DNA from: Acidaminococcaceae bacterium
Lineage (GTDB): Bacteria; Bacillota; Negativicutes; Acidaminococcales; Acidaminococcaceae
DNA length: 58,521 nucleotides
Assembly (NCBI GenBank): GCA_944390935.1
Contig: CALXRU010000010.1
Span: 1 to 58,521 of the forward strand
Direction: 5' to 3'
Every line of letters begins with the position of its first letter. Position 1 is the first letter of the stretch. Under the pieces are notes generated by a model. The model was given only the letters and a program-made list of their open reading frames with translations. It searched no databases and had not been told where the DNA came from. Positions 1 through 9,052 of the stretch are shown one piece after another. The position numbers were made by a program, and so were the translations under genes.

Positions 1-44
1 GGAGGAATTTTTATTACCTTTTCTTTATCGCTTAAGCTTTCCGG

Positions 45-69
45 AACCCCGCGTCTAACGCGGGGTTTT
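45..69 (+). terminator. Intrinsic terminator of a gene to the left of the window
   Basis: A perfect 7-bp stem (CCCCGCG / CGCGGGG, loop TCTAA) is followed by TTTTC on the + strand. It probably ends a rightward gene that lies outside the window. Positions 1-44 hold no recognisable coding sequence. Confidence 0.75.
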
Positions 70-81
70 CTATATACAATA

Positions 82-119
82 AAAAAACGCCTGCGGTAAA
101 TCCACAGACGTTTTTGTTT
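82..119 (-). terminator. Terminator downstream of the universal stress gene pair
   Basis: The stem CGTCTGTGG / CCGCAGGCG (two G-U pairs, loop ATTTA) is followed on the minus strand by seven T. It lies just after the stop codon of the first universal stress gene. The other side is also T-rich, so it may work in both directions. Confidence 0.75.
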
Positions 120-120
120 T

Positions 121-558
121 TTATTTAATTACAATTACAGGCACGGAGGCGTTTTCAATGACAGCCTGGCTGACGCTGTTTTTAAACAGCCCTTCAATCG
201 CGCCAAATCCGCGTGTACCGAGGACGATGGTGTCGCAGTGCTCCTTAAGGCAGCATTTTATAATTTCCGGCGCAGGGCGGCTGCCGATAACCAGCGTATA
301 CGAGCAGGGTATCTGCTGCTGGTCGATTAAATGCTTGGCCGCGCCCAGAACGTCGTTGCCCACCTGCATGGCAGGTTCGTTTACGTTGCCCGCCAGTTCG
401 CTTTCCAGCGGAAGCTGCGGCGTATGCGTAAGCCCTTCCTTCGCTACGGTAAGCACCACCATTTCGGCGTCGTTCATTTTGGCAAGCGCCATGGCATATT
501 CCAACGCGCGCCACGAATATTCCGTACCGTCGATAGCAACCAATAATTTTTTCAGCAT
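121..558 (-). CDS. Universal stress protein (UspA family)
   Basis: A 145-residue single-domain UspA-type protein. It opens with the usual beta strand and DG loop (KKLLVAIDGTEYS), and near the C-terminus has the ATP-binding type signature GTRGFGAIEGLFKNSVSQAV, close to the consensus G-x2-G-x9-G-S/T. Such proteins are small cytoplasmic nucleotide binders induced under starvation or redox stress; no client can be inferred. It lies 9 bp downstream of a second Usp gene on the same strand, so the two are probably co-transcribed and may form a heterodimer. The ribosome site is weak, which suggests translational coupling. Family sure, role unknown. Confidence 0.88.
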   Translation of the reverse strand: MLKKLLVAIDGTEYSWRALEYAMALAKMNDAEMVVLTVAKEGLTHTPQLPLESELAGNVNEPAMQVGNDVLGAAKHLIDQQQIPCSYTLVIGSRPAPEIIKCCLKEHCDTIVLGTRGFGAIEGLFKNSVSQAVIENASVPVIVIK

Positions 559-567
559 AGTATCACG

Positions 568-1005
568 TTATTTTACAATCAGTACCGGCACCGTTGCATA
601 CTGGGAAACCTTGCTGCTGACGCTGCCGAGGAAGAATTCCGCAATGCCGGACAAACCGCGCGAGCCGATAACGATAGCGTCGGCCTGCACTTTTTTAGCC
701 AGCGCGATAATGCGTTCCGAAGGATGGCCTACTTCCATATCGTAGCTTACTTCGTGCGGATAGTCGCCAACGATGTCTTTAGCATAAGCCAGCACCTTGT
801 CGCCGATGCGTTCCAGTTCGCTGTTGCCGCGGCTGATAGTGCTGTGGTCCAGCGGCACTGCCAGAAGGGCTGCGTTGTTATACGGCTGGATTACGTTTAC
901 TACAACAACTTCACTTTCAAACTTTCTGCCAATTTCCAAAGCGTTATTAAGTGCGCGCCACGAGGTTTCAGAACCGTCGACCGGCACCAGAATTTTTTTA
1001 AACAT
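568..1005 (-). CDS. Universal stress protein (UspA family), first of the pair
   Basis: A 145-residue UspA-fold protein with an N-terminal ILVPVDGSE strand/loop and a C-terminal GSRGLSGIAEFFLGSVSS nucleotide-binding loop, which matches the ATP-binding Usp class well. I start it at the ATG at 1005, preceded by GGGAGGTG six bases upstream; an in-frame GTG at 1014 overlaps that ribosome site and is unlikely. It is followed closely by a second, diverged Usp gene. A perfect 7-bp hairpin lies directly upstream of the ribosome site. Cytoplasmic stress protein of unknown ligand. Confidence 0.88.
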   Translation of the reverse strand: MFKKILVPVDGSETSWRALNNALEIGRKFESEVVVVNVIQPYNNAALLAVPLDHSTISRGNSELERIGDKVLAYAKDIVGDYPHEVSYDMEVGHPSERIIALAKKVQADAIVIGSRGLSGIAEFFLGSVSSKVSQYATVPVLIVK

Positions 1006-1019
1006 ACTAAACACCTCCC

Positions 1020-1037
1020 GATATGGCTTTCCATATC
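1020..1037 (-). promoter_or_regulatory. Hairpin or operator before the Usp ribosome site
   Basis: GATATGG-AAAG-CCATATC is a perfect inverted repeat ending one base before the GGGAGGTG ribosome site of the Usp gene. It could fold in the 5' UTR or be a protein operator; sequence alone cannot decide. Confidence 0.35.
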
Positions 1038-1099
1038 TTCTATGTTCTAAAAAGTTCTACTTTTTTTATAAAAATCCTGCCTTGGCAGATATTTTTACG

Positions 1100-2029
1100 T
1101 CAGCGTTCCTCACGGTCATAAGGCAGGCCCAAAGCCTGAGGCGCTGCGCTGCGCCCGCCGCGGCGTTTTAACACCAGCACCAGGACCAGCACCGTAAAGA
1201 TGTAGGGCAGCATGTTGAGTATGAAGCCCGACACCGGCAGCCCCAGCACCTGCAAGTTAAAGCCCAGCGCGTCGATGCCGCCGAACAGGTACGAGCCTGC
1301 CATGGCACGCCACGGGTCCCACAGGGCGAAGATAACAAGCGCAACGGCAATCCAGCCGCGCCCTGCCGTCATGTTCTCCAGCCAGCTGGGAGCATACGCC
1401 AGCGAAAGGTACGCACCGGCAACGCCTGCCAGCGCGCCGCCAACGATAATGTAGAGATAGCGCAGGCGGAACACGTTAATGCCCGCTGCGTCGACGGCGG
1501 CAGGGTTCTCGCCCATCGCACGCAGGAACAGTCCGCTGCGGGTTTTATAAAAATACCACGCCGCCAGCGGCACTAAAAAGTAACTTATGTAAACCAAAGC
1601 GTCCTGTTTAAACAGGATGCTGCCGATAACGGGAATATCGCTTAAAACCGGCAGGGCAATTTTACCGAACACCGCGCCCGCAGGCTGGCCGACGTAATCC
1701 TGACCGAGATAGCCGCTAAGCCCCGTGCCGAACAATGTTACAGCAAGGCCGCTGACAACCTGATTGGCACGCAGCGTTACCGTTAAAAAGGCGTGAATCA
1801 GCGCAAGCAAAGCACCCGCAGCAATAGCCGCCGCAACGCCTGCCCACGGGCTGCCGAAGCTGTTGCCCGCAATAAAGCCCACGCACGCGCCGATAAGCAT
1901 CATGCCTTCAACGCCAAGGTTGATAATGCCGCTGCGCTCGCAGATAACTTCGCCCAGCGCGGCGTATAACAACGGCGTACCCATGGTGATGGCGGCCGCG
2001 AGCAGGGAAACGATAAAATCTTCACTCAT
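1100..2029 (-). CDS. ABC permease, BMP-type nucleoside/sugar importer (YufQ-like)
   Basis: A 309-residue polytopic inner-membrane protein of the BPD_transp_2 type. The motif ICERSGIINLGVEGMMLIGA near the N-terminus is the conserved cytoplasmic loop of nucleoside/simple-sugar permeases such as B. subtilis YufQ. The ATG at 2029 has AGGTGG seven bases upstream and overlaps the end of the preceding permease gene by 8 bp, so translation is coupled; an upstream GTG at 2041 is less likely. With the two genes before it, this makes the membrane and energy parts of one importer. No binding protein is adjacent; the BMP lipoprotein at 40.55 kb is the best candidate partner. Confidence 0.88.
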   Translation of the reverse strand: MSEDFIVSLLAAAITMGTPLLYAALGEVICERSGIINLGVEGMMLIGACVGFIAGNSFGSPWAGVAAAIAAGALLALIHAFLTVTLRANQVVSGLAVTLFGTGLSGYLGQDYVGQPAGAVFGKIALPVLSDIPVIGSILFKQDALVYISYFLVPLAAWYFYKTRSGLFLRAMGENPAAVDAAGINVFRLRYLYIIVGGALAGVAGAYLSLAYAPSWLENMTAGRGWIAVALVIFALWDPWRAMAGSYLFGGIDALGFNLQVLGLPVSGFILNMLPYIFTVLVLVLVLKRRGGRSAAPQALGLPYDREER

Positions 2030-3092
2030 TGTCCGCACCACCTTTCACAATACGCAGCTTGTAGCCCGTAAAAATTTCCGTACCGACGACGAAGAACAGC
2101 ACCGCGCCCTGCAGCATTGTTGCCGCCGCTGCGGAAATGCCCATGGTTTGCAGCATGAAGCCGCCGACGTGGATAACGGCAAACAAAAACGATACCAGAA
2201 TAATCGCGGGCGGGTTTAAGCGCGCCAGCCACGCAATGATGATGGCCGTGTAGCCGTAGCCCGGGCTGATGCCGTGCTGCAGTTTGCCGACAATGCCGCT
2301 GACTTCAACCATGCCTGCCAGGCCGCAGACCGCGCCGCTGATGAACATTGCAAGCAGCACGTTGCGCGGGATGTTCATGCCCGCATAGCGCGCTGCCACC
2401 GGGTTAGAGCCGATGACTTTGGTTTCGTAGCCCCATTTGGAGCTTTTGAACAGCACCGTAAACACGGCCGCTGCAATAAGCACTACAAAAATACCGGCGT
2501 GCACGCGCAAATCACCGAAGCTCGGCAGCATTGCCGCATCGGGGAACGCCGCCGTCAGCGGGAAGTTCAGCCCGTTCGGGTCGCGCCAGTCGCCGTACAC
2601 CAAATAATCCACCCACAGGATGGCGATATAGTTCATCATCAAAGTGCTGATAAGTTCGTTTACCAGCCAGCGCGTTTTAAACCAGCCGGCAAGTAATCCC
2701 CACAGGCCGCCTGCCAGCGCGCCCAGTAAAAACATCGCGGGCAGCATGATAACCGCCGGTAAATCCGGAAAGTTAAGCGGCACCCAGGTTGCGGCGCACG
2801 CGCCCATGTAAAACTGCCCTTCCGCGCCGATGTTCCAGATCTGCATACGGAAGGCAACGGCAATGCCCAAAGCGCACAGAGCCAGCGGAATCATTTTGAC
2901 GATGGTTTCGGACAAACCGTAATCGTTGCCCAACGCACCGCTGAACATGCTGTCGTAAACCATCAGCGGGTCCTTACCGGTAAGGGCAAAAAACACGCCG
3001 CAGAACACCAGTGCCATCAGCGCCGAAGCCACAGGCAGGCCAATCTGCGCTTTAACGCTTTCGCCAAGGCGTTTTTCAAGCACTACCTTCAT
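2022..3092 (-). CDS. ABC permease, BMP-type nucleoside/sugar importer (YufP-like)
   Basis: A 356-residue membrane protein, the larger of the two permeases typical of YufOPQ/BmpABC importers. It carries an IWNIGAEGQFYMGA loop early on and a Gly/Ala-rich helical core, with a long periplasmic segment around residues 170-190. Its start overlaps the end of the ATPase gene by 4 bp (ATGA) and is preceded by GGAGGTGA. Substrates of this family are purine nucleosides or related ribosides; the actual substrate cannot be read from sequence. Confidence 0.88.
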   Translation of the reverse strand: MKVVLEKRLGESVKAQIGLPVASALMALVFCGVFFALTGKDPLMVYDSMFSGALGNDYGLSETIVKMIPLALCALGIAVAFRMQIWNIGAEGQFYMGACAATWVPLNFPDLPAVIMLPAMFLLGALAGGLWGLLAGWFKTRWLVNELISTLMMNYIAILWVDYLVYGDWRDPNGLNFPLTAAFPDAAMLPSFGDLRVHAGIFVVLIAAAVFTVLFKSSKWGYETKVIGSNPVAARYAGMNIPRNVLLAMFISGAVCGLAGMVEVSGIVGKLQHGISPGYGYTAIIIAWLARLNPPAIILVSFLFAVIHVGGFMLQTMGISAAAATMLQGAVLFFVVGTEIFTGYKLRIVKGGADNE

Positions 3093-4612
3093 TTGCCCTC
3101 ACCTCCGTCTTCCGTCACGCCGGCCATCAACGCGCCGATTTTTTCAATGTCCATATCCTGCACGGCAAATTCGCCCATCAGCTTACCGGCAAACATTACG
3201 CCCACGCGGTCCGCCAAAGCGGCAATTTCTTCCAGTTCTTCAGATACCAGAAGTATCGCCGTGTTCTGTTCCTTTAATTTTAAAAGCAGCTTGTGCACGG
3301 CTTCAATCGCGCCGATATCCAGCCCGCGCACGGGGTAAAGCACAACCATCAGTTTTGGCTTAGCGGCAATTTCACGCCCCAGCAGCAGCTTCTGGATGTT
3401 GCCGCCGCTCATCATTTTAACGGGCTGGTAAATGCTGCCCTGCTTGATGTCAAATTCTTCCACCGTGTGCTTTGCGGCGCTGACTGCTGCCTGCCATTTA
3501 ATGCGCCAGCCTTCGGCAAAGCGCCCGTTGTATTCCTTTAAAATTATATTGTCCACGCTGCTTAAATTGGGGGCAAGGCCCGTGCCAAGCCGGTCCTCCG
3601 GCACATAGCTGATGCCCGCTTCAATTTTTTCGCGCGGCGTTTTATTGGTAAAATCATCGCCGCCAAAATACATTTTGCCGCCCATCGCCAGGCGCATACC
3701 GGCAATAACCTCCGCCAGCTCGCGCTGACCGTTGCCGCTGACGCCGGCAATGCCGTAAATCTCACCCGCGCGGATTTTAAAGCTGACATTATCCAAAGCC
3801 AGCGTATGCATATCGCCAAGGGCGGATATTTTTTCCAGCTTCAGCACAACGTCGCCCGTATGAGACTCTTTGCGGTCATAGTTGGTGTTCAGCTCGCGCC
3901 CCACCATCATTTTAATCAGTGACGCGCGGTTGATTTCTTCTTTCGTCATGTGACCGCTGACCACGCCACTGCGCAGTACGGTAATGCGGTCCGCCAGTTC
4001 TTCAACCTCATTCAGCTTGTGCGAAATAAACACTACTGCGCAGCCGTTATCCGCCATTTTGCGCAGGTTAATAAACAGCTCGCGCGTTTCCTGCGGCGTT
4101 AAAACTGCGGTCGGCTCGTCCAGAATCAGCACCTTGCTTTTGTGGTACAGCATGCGCAGGATTTCCACGCGCTGCTTTTCGCTCACGCCAAGCTGCCACA
4201 CATGGGCGTGCGGATCAATTTTAAGCCCGTAGTAACTGCTCAACTCCGCAATGTCTGCCTCAATCTGCGCCGTGTCCAGCTTAAAGCTGCCGTGCGTATC
4301 GCTTAAAGCAATGTTTTCCGCCACGGTAAAGCTTTCAATCAGCTTAAAATGCTGGTGCACCATGCCGATGCCGTTTTTAATCGCGTCCGCCGGTGAAGAA
4401 AACTGCGTTTCCTTACCTTCGACAAGGATTTTGCCTTCTGTAGGCTGGTACAGGCCGGTTAAAATACTCATCAGCGTACTTTTGCCGCTGCCGTTTTCGC
4501 CGAGTAAGGCGTGTATTTCACCGGGGTACAGTTCCAAATTTATTTTATTGTTGGCTATTACGCCCGGGAAGCGTTTCGTAATCCCGAGCATGCTGATTAA
4601 CGGTGTTACCAT
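3089..4612 (-). CDS. ABC ATPase with two nucleotide-binding domains (YufO-like)
   Basis: A 507-residue tandem ATPase of the sugar/nucleoside importer class. The first domain has Walker A GENGSGKST (about residue 40), a signature LGVSEKQRVEILRML and Walker B LILDEPTAVLTPQE. The second has degenerate motifs, as usual: GVSGNGQRELA in place of Walker A, the signature MSGGNIQKLLLGREI and VVLYPVRGLDIGA in place of Walker B. GGAAGG precedes the ATG. First gene of a three-gene transport operon (ATPase, large permease, small permease). The usually adjacent BMP lipoprotein gene is absent here. Confidence 0.92.
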   Translation of the reverse strand: MVTPLISMLGITKRFPGVIANNKINLELYPGEIHALLGENGSGKSTLMSILTGLYQPTEGKILVEGKETQFSSPADAIKNGIGMVHQHFKLIESFTVAENIALSDTHGSFKLDTAQIEADIAELSSYYGLKIDPHAHVWQLGVSEKQRVEILRMLYHKSKVLILDEPTAVLTPQETRELFINLRKMADNGCAVVFISHKLNEVEELADRITVLRSGVVSGHMTKEEINRASLIKMMVGRELNTNYDRKESHTGDVVLKLEKISALGDMHTLALDNVSFKIRAGEIYGIAGVSGNGQRELAEVIAGMRLAMGGKMYFGGDDFTNKTPREKIEAGISYVPEDRLGTGLAPNLSSVDNIILKEYNGRFAEGWRIKWQAAVSAAKHTVEEFDIKQGSIYQPVKMMSGGNIQKLLLGREIAAKPKLMVVLYPVRGLDIGAIEAVHKLLLKLKEQNTAILLVSEELEEIAALADRVGVMFAGKLMGEFAVQDMDIEKIGALMAGVTEDGGEGK

Positions 4613-4633
4613 AATTCCTTCCCACCCGTTTTG

Positions 4634-6025
4634 TTATTTGCCAAGTTTAGCGCGCTCGCCAATCTGCCTTGCCACATGCACGCCGCTGGCGCTGGCCTGC
4701 GAAAGCCCGCGCGTAATGCCCGCACCGTCGCCGCAGGCAAACAGGTTCGGAATCTTCGTTTCCAGCTTACCGTCAAGCTCAAGGCGCGCACTGTAAAACT
4801 TAACTTCCACGCCGTACAAAAGCGTATCGGCATTGGCCATGCCCGGCGCAATTTTATCCAGCGCGTAAATCATTTCAATAATATCGTCAAGCTGGCGCTT
4901 GGGCAGAACAAGGCTTAAATCGCCCGGCGTTGCGTTCAGCGTCGGCTTGGTAAAGCTCTTTTTCAGGCGGCGCTCGTTAGTACGGCGGCCGTTAATCAAA
5001 TCGCCGAAGCGCTGCAGAAGCACTCCCCCGCCCAGCATGTTGCTGAACGAAGCAATGCGCTTGCCGTACTGATGCGGCTCGGTAAACGGTTCGGTAAAGG
5101 TGTTGCTTACAAGCAGCGCAAAGTTGGTGTTGTTGCTGTGCAGCTTCGGGTCGCGGTAGCTGTGGCCGTTAACCGTTACAATGCCGTCGGTGTTTTCGGC
5201 AACAACGTAACCGTTCGGGTTCATGCAGAAGGTGCGCACCAAATCGTTGTAACGCTGCGTGCGGTAAACCAGCTTCGCCTCGTAAACTTCATCGGTAATG
5301 TGCTTAAACACCTGCGCGGGCACTTCCACGCGCACGCCGATATCCACCTGGTTGTTAATGAAATTCAGCCCCAGCGTTTTGCATTGCTCGGTAAACCATT
5401 CCGCACCGGCGCGCCCGGGCGCAGCAATTAAATATTTGCACTCCACTTCGCCCTTGCCGCGTACCGGCAAAACAAAGCCGTCGCCCTCGCGGATGATGCT
5501 TTCCACATGGCTATTGCATTCAATGGTAATGCCATGCTCCAGCAGATATTTATAGATGTTTTCCATTATAATCAGGTTGTTTTCGGTACCAAGATGGCGC
5601 ACTTTGGCGTTTAACAGATGCAGGTCATAGCCCAGCGCCTTCGCGCCGATAGTGCAGTTTTTGGTGCTGAAATATTCGCCCGGTGCACCGTGGCGGCAGT
5701 TAAGCTCATCAACGTAGTCGATGAGGTCGATAACCTCGTTGTGCGGCAGGTATTCATTCAGCCAGCCGCCAAACTCCGTCGTAAAATTGTACTTGCCGTC
5801 CGAGAACGCACCAGCGCCGCCGAAGCCGCGCATAATATCGCAGGGCACGCAGCGCAGGCAATGGTCAACTTTTTTCATCGCCAGCGGGCATTTGCGCTGG
5901 TCAATCGGGTGGCCTTCCTCCAAAATAACCACCTTCAGCTCGGGGTATTTCAGCGAAAACTCATAAGCAGCAAAAACGGCGGCAGGTCCGCCGCCGATAA
6001 TGGCAACATCAAATTTTTCTCTCAT
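4634..6025 (-). CDS. FAD-dependent oxidoreductase (COG2509-like)
   Basis: A 463-residue flavoprotein. The N-terminal Rossmann motif is IIGGGPAAVFAAYEF with an acidic residue at the end of strand 2 (VVILEEGH), and the C-terminal FAD motif is NLFACGDGAGITRGLSQASASG. Residues 45-65 contain a cysteine group (KCPLAMKKVDHCLRCVPC) followed by FGGAGAFSDGKYN, typical of the uncharacterised COG2509 dehydrogenases found in anaerobes. The cysteines could bind metal or act in redox chemistry. AAGGAG lies upstream of the ATG. It follows DUF190 and HAD genes on the same strand and precedes the nucleoside importer by 21 bp. Substrate unknown. Confidence 0.85.
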   Translation of the reverse strand: MREKFDVAIIGGGPAAVFAAYEFSLKYPELKVVILEEGHPIDQRKCPLAMKKVDHCLRCVPCDIMRGFGGAGAFSDGKYNFTTEFGGWLNEYLPHNEVIDLIDYVDELNCRHGAPGEYFSTKNCTIGAKALGYDLHLLNAKVRHLGTENNLIIMENIYKYLLEHGITIECNSHVESIIREGDGFVLPVRGKGEVECKYLIAAPGRAGAEWFTEQCKTLGLNFINNQVDIGVRVEVPAQVFKHITDEVYEAKLVYRTQRYNDLVRTFCMNPNGYVVAENTDGIVTVNGHSYRDPKLHSNNTNFALLVSNTFTEPFTEPHQYGKRIASFSNMLGGGVLLQRFGDLINGRRTNERRLKKSFTKPTLNATPGDLSLVLPKRQLDDIIEMIYALDKIAPGMANADTLLYGVEVKFYSARLELDGKLETKIPNLFACGDGAGITRGLSQASASGVHVARQIGERAKLGK

Positions 6026-6048
6026 AAAGTATCTCCTTGGGGATATTT

Positions 6049-6426
6049 TTATTTTTTAGCCTCTTTGGCTTTTTTAGCTTCTTCTGCGCGCATGTAATCC
6101 GTTACCAGGCAGTTGCTTTCTTCAACCAGCACCAGCGCTTTGGTGGCGTGTTTTTCCAGCCACGGCAGGATTTTTTCAATATTCTCGCGCGTATCGACTA
6201 TTTCCACAACAACGGGCATGTTGGGCATGCCGGTAAAAATCGAACCGATTTTGTGGTCGATGCCGCGTTTGGTGCTGGCATAACCGCCAATGCCGCGCGA
6301 CACGGTGCCGCCCGCCAGCTTCAGGCGCATGGCTTCTTCAATAACCGCTTTATAAAAGGGCTTATCGTCTAAAATCAAATCTTCTCCGGTGTAAACTTTT
6401 AAAAAGGTAACTTTTTTGAATTCCAT
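6049..6426 (-). CDS. DUF190 family protein
   Basis: A 125-residue protein with a PII-like (GlnB-like) fold family signature: a strand FLKVYTGEDL, then KPFYKAVIEEAMRLKLAGGTVSRGIGGY, and PVVVEIVDTRENIEKILPWLE. DUF190 proteins often sit near fluoride channels or redox enzymes; function unproven. The tail is Lys/Ala/Glu-rich and probably disordered. The ATG at 6426 is preferred over an upstream GTG at 6444, which has no ribosome site. It is 23 bp upstream of the FAD oxidoreductase gene, likely in the same operon. Confidence 0.8.
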   Translation of the reverse strand: MEFKKVTFLKVYTGEDLILDDKPFYKAVIEEAMRLKLAGGTVSRGIGGYASTKRGIDHKIGSIFTGMPNMPVVVEIVDTRENIEKILPWLEKHATKALVLVEESNCLVTDYMRAEEAKKAKEAKK

Positions 6427-6501
6427 AAGATCACTGCCTTTCACAAAACTTCGGCTAGTGCAAAACTACCCTACGTTAATTATACAACAAAATCCTGCAC
6501 A

Positions 6502-6531
6502 AAAAAATAAACCCTGCCGTAAAAGCAGGGT
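6502..6531 (-). terminator. Terminator after the HAD phosphatase gene
   Basis: ACCCTGC / GCAGGGT stem with a 7-base loop, followed on the minus strand by TTTATTTTTTT. It separates the HAD gene from the DUF190 gene, so the latter needs its own promoter or readthrough. Confidence 0.8.
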
Positions 6532-6537
6532 AATTTT

Positions 6538-7341
6538 TTAAAAATATTTTGCTATGTCGGCTGCATGCGGCAGGATAATATCGGGATGGATGTTTTCCTT
6601 TTCGATATCCTCCAGCGTCGCTTCGCCGGTCAGCACCAGCACGGACAGGATGCCGTTGTTCAGCCCGAAGGCGATATCGGTGCTCAAGCGGTCGCCAACC
6701 ATGGCGATTTCATCTTTTTTGTAACCGGTGCGTTCCATAACAACGTCAACCATGTAGTGATAAGGCTTGCCGGTAATTGCCAGCGGCTTTTTGCCGGTCG
6801 CCGTTTCAATCAGCTTCAGCATTGCGCCGCAGTCCGGTATAAATTCACCGCCTTCAATCGGGCAGCGCACATCGGGGTGTGTCGCCACATAGGGCACGCC
6901 GCGGTCAATCAAACGGCAGGCAATGGCAAGTTTGTCATAGTTCAGCGACATATCAAAACCGACAACGACGTAATCCGTTTTTTCTTCCAGCAGCGTCGTC
7001 AGCTTAAAGCCGCCCTTGATAATCGTTTCCTTCAACAAATCCGTGCCCAACACGTAAAGGCTTGCGCCCGGTTTAAGGTGCTGCATATAATACACAAAGG
7101 CGTCGCTGCTTATCAGCACGTTTTTGCGGTCCACAATAATGCCCAGTCGGCGCATTTTTTCCACATAGTGGCTGTGCCCCTTGGACGAATTGTTCGTCAC
7201 CAGGTAAAAATCCCTGCCGTAGGAACGCAGCTTTTTAAAAAAATCGTCCATACCGGGAATGAGCGTGTTGCCCAGATTGATGGTGCCGTCCATGTCAAAC
7301 AAAAAACATTTTATATCTTTCAGGCGTTCTAAATCAGCCAT
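6538..7341 (-). CDS. HAD-IIA family phosphatase (NagD-like)
   Basis: A 267-residue hydrolase. HAD motif I is FLFDMDGTINLG, motif II is LVTNNSS, motif III Lys lies in the AITGKPY segment, and motif IV is VGDRLSTDIAFG. The long cap between motifs II and III (with CPIEGGEFIPDCGAML) is the type IIA cap of NagD/phosphoglycolate/4-nitrophenyl phosphatases. Cytoplasmic phosphatase, probably for a sugar phosphate or nucleotide. GAGGAG lies before the ATG. It lies 10 bp downstream of the ABC ATPase gene of the Trp-type importer and probably shares its transcript. Confidence 0.88.
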   Translation of the reverse strand: MADLERLKDIKCFLFDMDGTINLGNTLIPGMDDFFKKLRSYGRDFYLVTNNSSKGHSHYVEKMRRLGIIVDRKNVLISSDAFVYYMQHLKPGASLYVLGTDLLKETIIKGGFKLTTLLEEKTDYVVVGFDMSLNYDKLAIACRLIDRGVPYVATHPDVRCPIEGGEFIPDCGAMLKLIETATGKKPLAITGKPYHYMVDVVMERTGYKKDEIAMVGDRLSTDIAFGLNNGILSVLVLTGEATLEDIEKENIHPDIILPHAADIAKYF

Positions 7342-7351
7342 ACGTTTCTCC

Positions 7352-8146
7352 TCAGCTTAAAAGCAGGCGGTCGCTGTCCAGCGTGTTGCCGGCCGCCTTT
7401 TCAAACATTTGCAGCAAATCCTGCGTGGTAAGGTTTTTCTTTTCGTCGCCCGCAACGTCAACCAGAATACGGCCGTTATACATCATAATCAGCCTGTTGC
7501 CGTAACGCAAAGCGTCGCGCATGTTGTGCGTAATCATCAGCGTCGTCAGCTGGTCGCGGTCAACAATGCGTTCCGTCAGCGCCAGAACTTTGGCTGCGGT
7601 TTTCGGGTCGAGCGCCGCCGTATGTTCGTCCAGAAGCAGAAGCTTCGGTTTTTTAATGGTAGCCATTAAAAGCGTCAAAGCCTGCCTCTGCCCGCCGCTA
7701 AGTAAACCAACGCGCGCGGTCATGCGGTTTTCCAAGCCCAAATCCAGCTCTTTCAGCATTTCCACAAACCAGTCGTGGTCTTTTTCGTTCAGGCTCCATT
7801 TTAAGCCCGGCGTTTTGCCGCGCCTTGCGGCGATAGCCAGGTTTTCTTCAATCATCATACCGGCAGCGGTGCCCATCATCGGGTCCTGAAATACCCTGCC
7901 GATGTATTTGGCGCGTTTGTGTTCCGGCGTTTTGGTAATATCCGCACCGTCGATGACAATTTTGCCGCTGTCCACCGGGTATACACCCGCAATGGAGTTG
8001 AGCATGGTGGATTTGCCCGCGCCGTTGCCGCCGATAACGGTAACAAAATCGCCGGGGGCAAGGTGCAGCGAAAGATCCTGCAAAGCAACTTTTTCGTTTA
8101 TAGTACCTGCAAAAAAGGTTTTATGGATATGTTCAACGTGCAGCAT
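7352..8146 (-). CDS. ABC ATPase of a TrpXYZ-type importer
   Basis: A 264-residue ATPase: Walker A GGNGAGKST (about residue 40), Q-loop VFQDPMMG, signature LLSGGQRQALTLLMA, Walker B LLLLDEHTAALDP, switch His in ITHNM. The glutamate is followed by HTAALDP instead of PTSALDP, a trait of the uncharacterised PF04392-linked importers (putative tryptophan/tyrosine or purine transport). The start codon overlaps the permease stop by one base (TAATG). Confidence 0.88.
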   Translation of the reverse strand: MLHVEHIHKTFFAGTINEKVALQDLSLHLAPGDFVTVIGGNGAGKSTMLNSIAGVYPVDSGKIVIDGADITKTPEHKRAKYIGRVFQDPMMGTAAGMMIEENLAIAARRGKTPGLKWSLNEKDHDWFVEMLKELDLGLENRMTARVGLLSGGQRQALTLLMATIKKPKLLLLDEHTAALDPKTAAKVLALTERIVDRDQLTTLMITHNMRDALRYGNRLIMMYNGRILVDVAGDEKKNLTTQDLLQMFEKAAGNTLDSDRLLLS

Positions 8147-9030
8147 TATTTCACCGCCTTTCTTGCGCCGACTTTGTCTTTAACAAGCGGCAGCGAGAGT
8201 GCAAACGCTACGAGAAGCGCCGTAAACAGTTTCAAATCGTTAGGCGGCATGCCCATTTGCAGTACCGCGGCAATTACAATACGGTAAACAACACTGCCAA
8301 GTATTACGCTGACAATGCAGTTTTTAAAGCTGCGCGTGCAAAACAGCACCTCGCCGATAATTACGGAAGCAAGGCCGATAACGATAGTGCCCGTGCCCAT
8401 GCCGACATCGGCAAAGCCGTTGTTCTGTGCAATCAGCGCGCCGCTTAAAGCAACCAGTGCGTTGCTGATGAGTAAGCCTAAAATAATCGTCACGCGGGTG
8501 TCAACGCCCTGCGCGCGGATCATCTGCTGGTTGAAACCGGTCGCGCGGATAGCGGCGCCGATTTCCGTACCGAAGAACCAGTAAATAAACAAACCGCTTA
8601 AAAGGGCGGCAATAGCGCCGACGGAAAGCACAGTGTAAACATTGTCCAGATTGAACCATGCCTGCATTTCGGTAAAAATTGTATCAATGCGCAGCAGCGA
8701 CAGGTTTGCTTTACCCATAACGCGCAGGTTTACGGAATACAGCGCAATCATGGTTAAAATGCCTGCCAGCAGTGCCGGTATTTTCAGTTTAGTGTGCAAA
8801 AGGCCGGTAGCGACGCCCGCCAGCATACCGGCAATGGCAGCGCAGATAAAAGCAACAGCTACGGAATAACCCTCCGAAAGCATCGACGCCGCCACGGCAG
8901 CGCCTAACGGAAAGCTGCCTTCAACAGTCAAATCAGCAATATCAAGCACGCGGAACGTAATGTAAACGCCCAGCGCCATAATTGCCCACAACAGCCCCTG
9001 CGCTATTGTCGGCATTAAAATGTCTATCAT
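8146..9030 (-). CDS. ABC permease of a TrpXYZ-type importer
   Basis: A 294-residue, about eight-helix inner-membrane protein of the branched-chain-amino-acid/PF02653 type, with the conserved loop VEGSFPLGAAVAASML and later TVIIGLASVIIGEVLF. The family pairs with PF04392 binding proteins (TrpX-like). It lies 63 bp downstream of the first binding-protein gene, separated by a hairpin that may lower its expression relative to the binding protein. Confidence 0.87.
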   Translation of the reverse strand: MIDILMPTIAQGLLWAIMALGVYITFRVLDIADLTVEGSFPLGAAVAASMLSEGYSVAVAFICAAIAGMLAGVATGLLHTKLKIPALLAGILTMIALYSVNLRVMGKANLSLLRIDTIFTEMQAWFNLDNVYTVLSVGAIAALLSGLFIYWFFGTEIGAAIRATGFNQQMIRAQGVDTRVTIILGLLISNALVALSGALIAQNNGFADVGMGTGTIVIGLASVIIGEVLFCTRSFKNCIVSVILGSVVYRIVIAAVLQMGMPPNDLKLFTALLVAFALSLPLVKDKVGARKAVK

Positions 9031-9052
9031 CTAATCTCCTCCAAAAGTAGCA

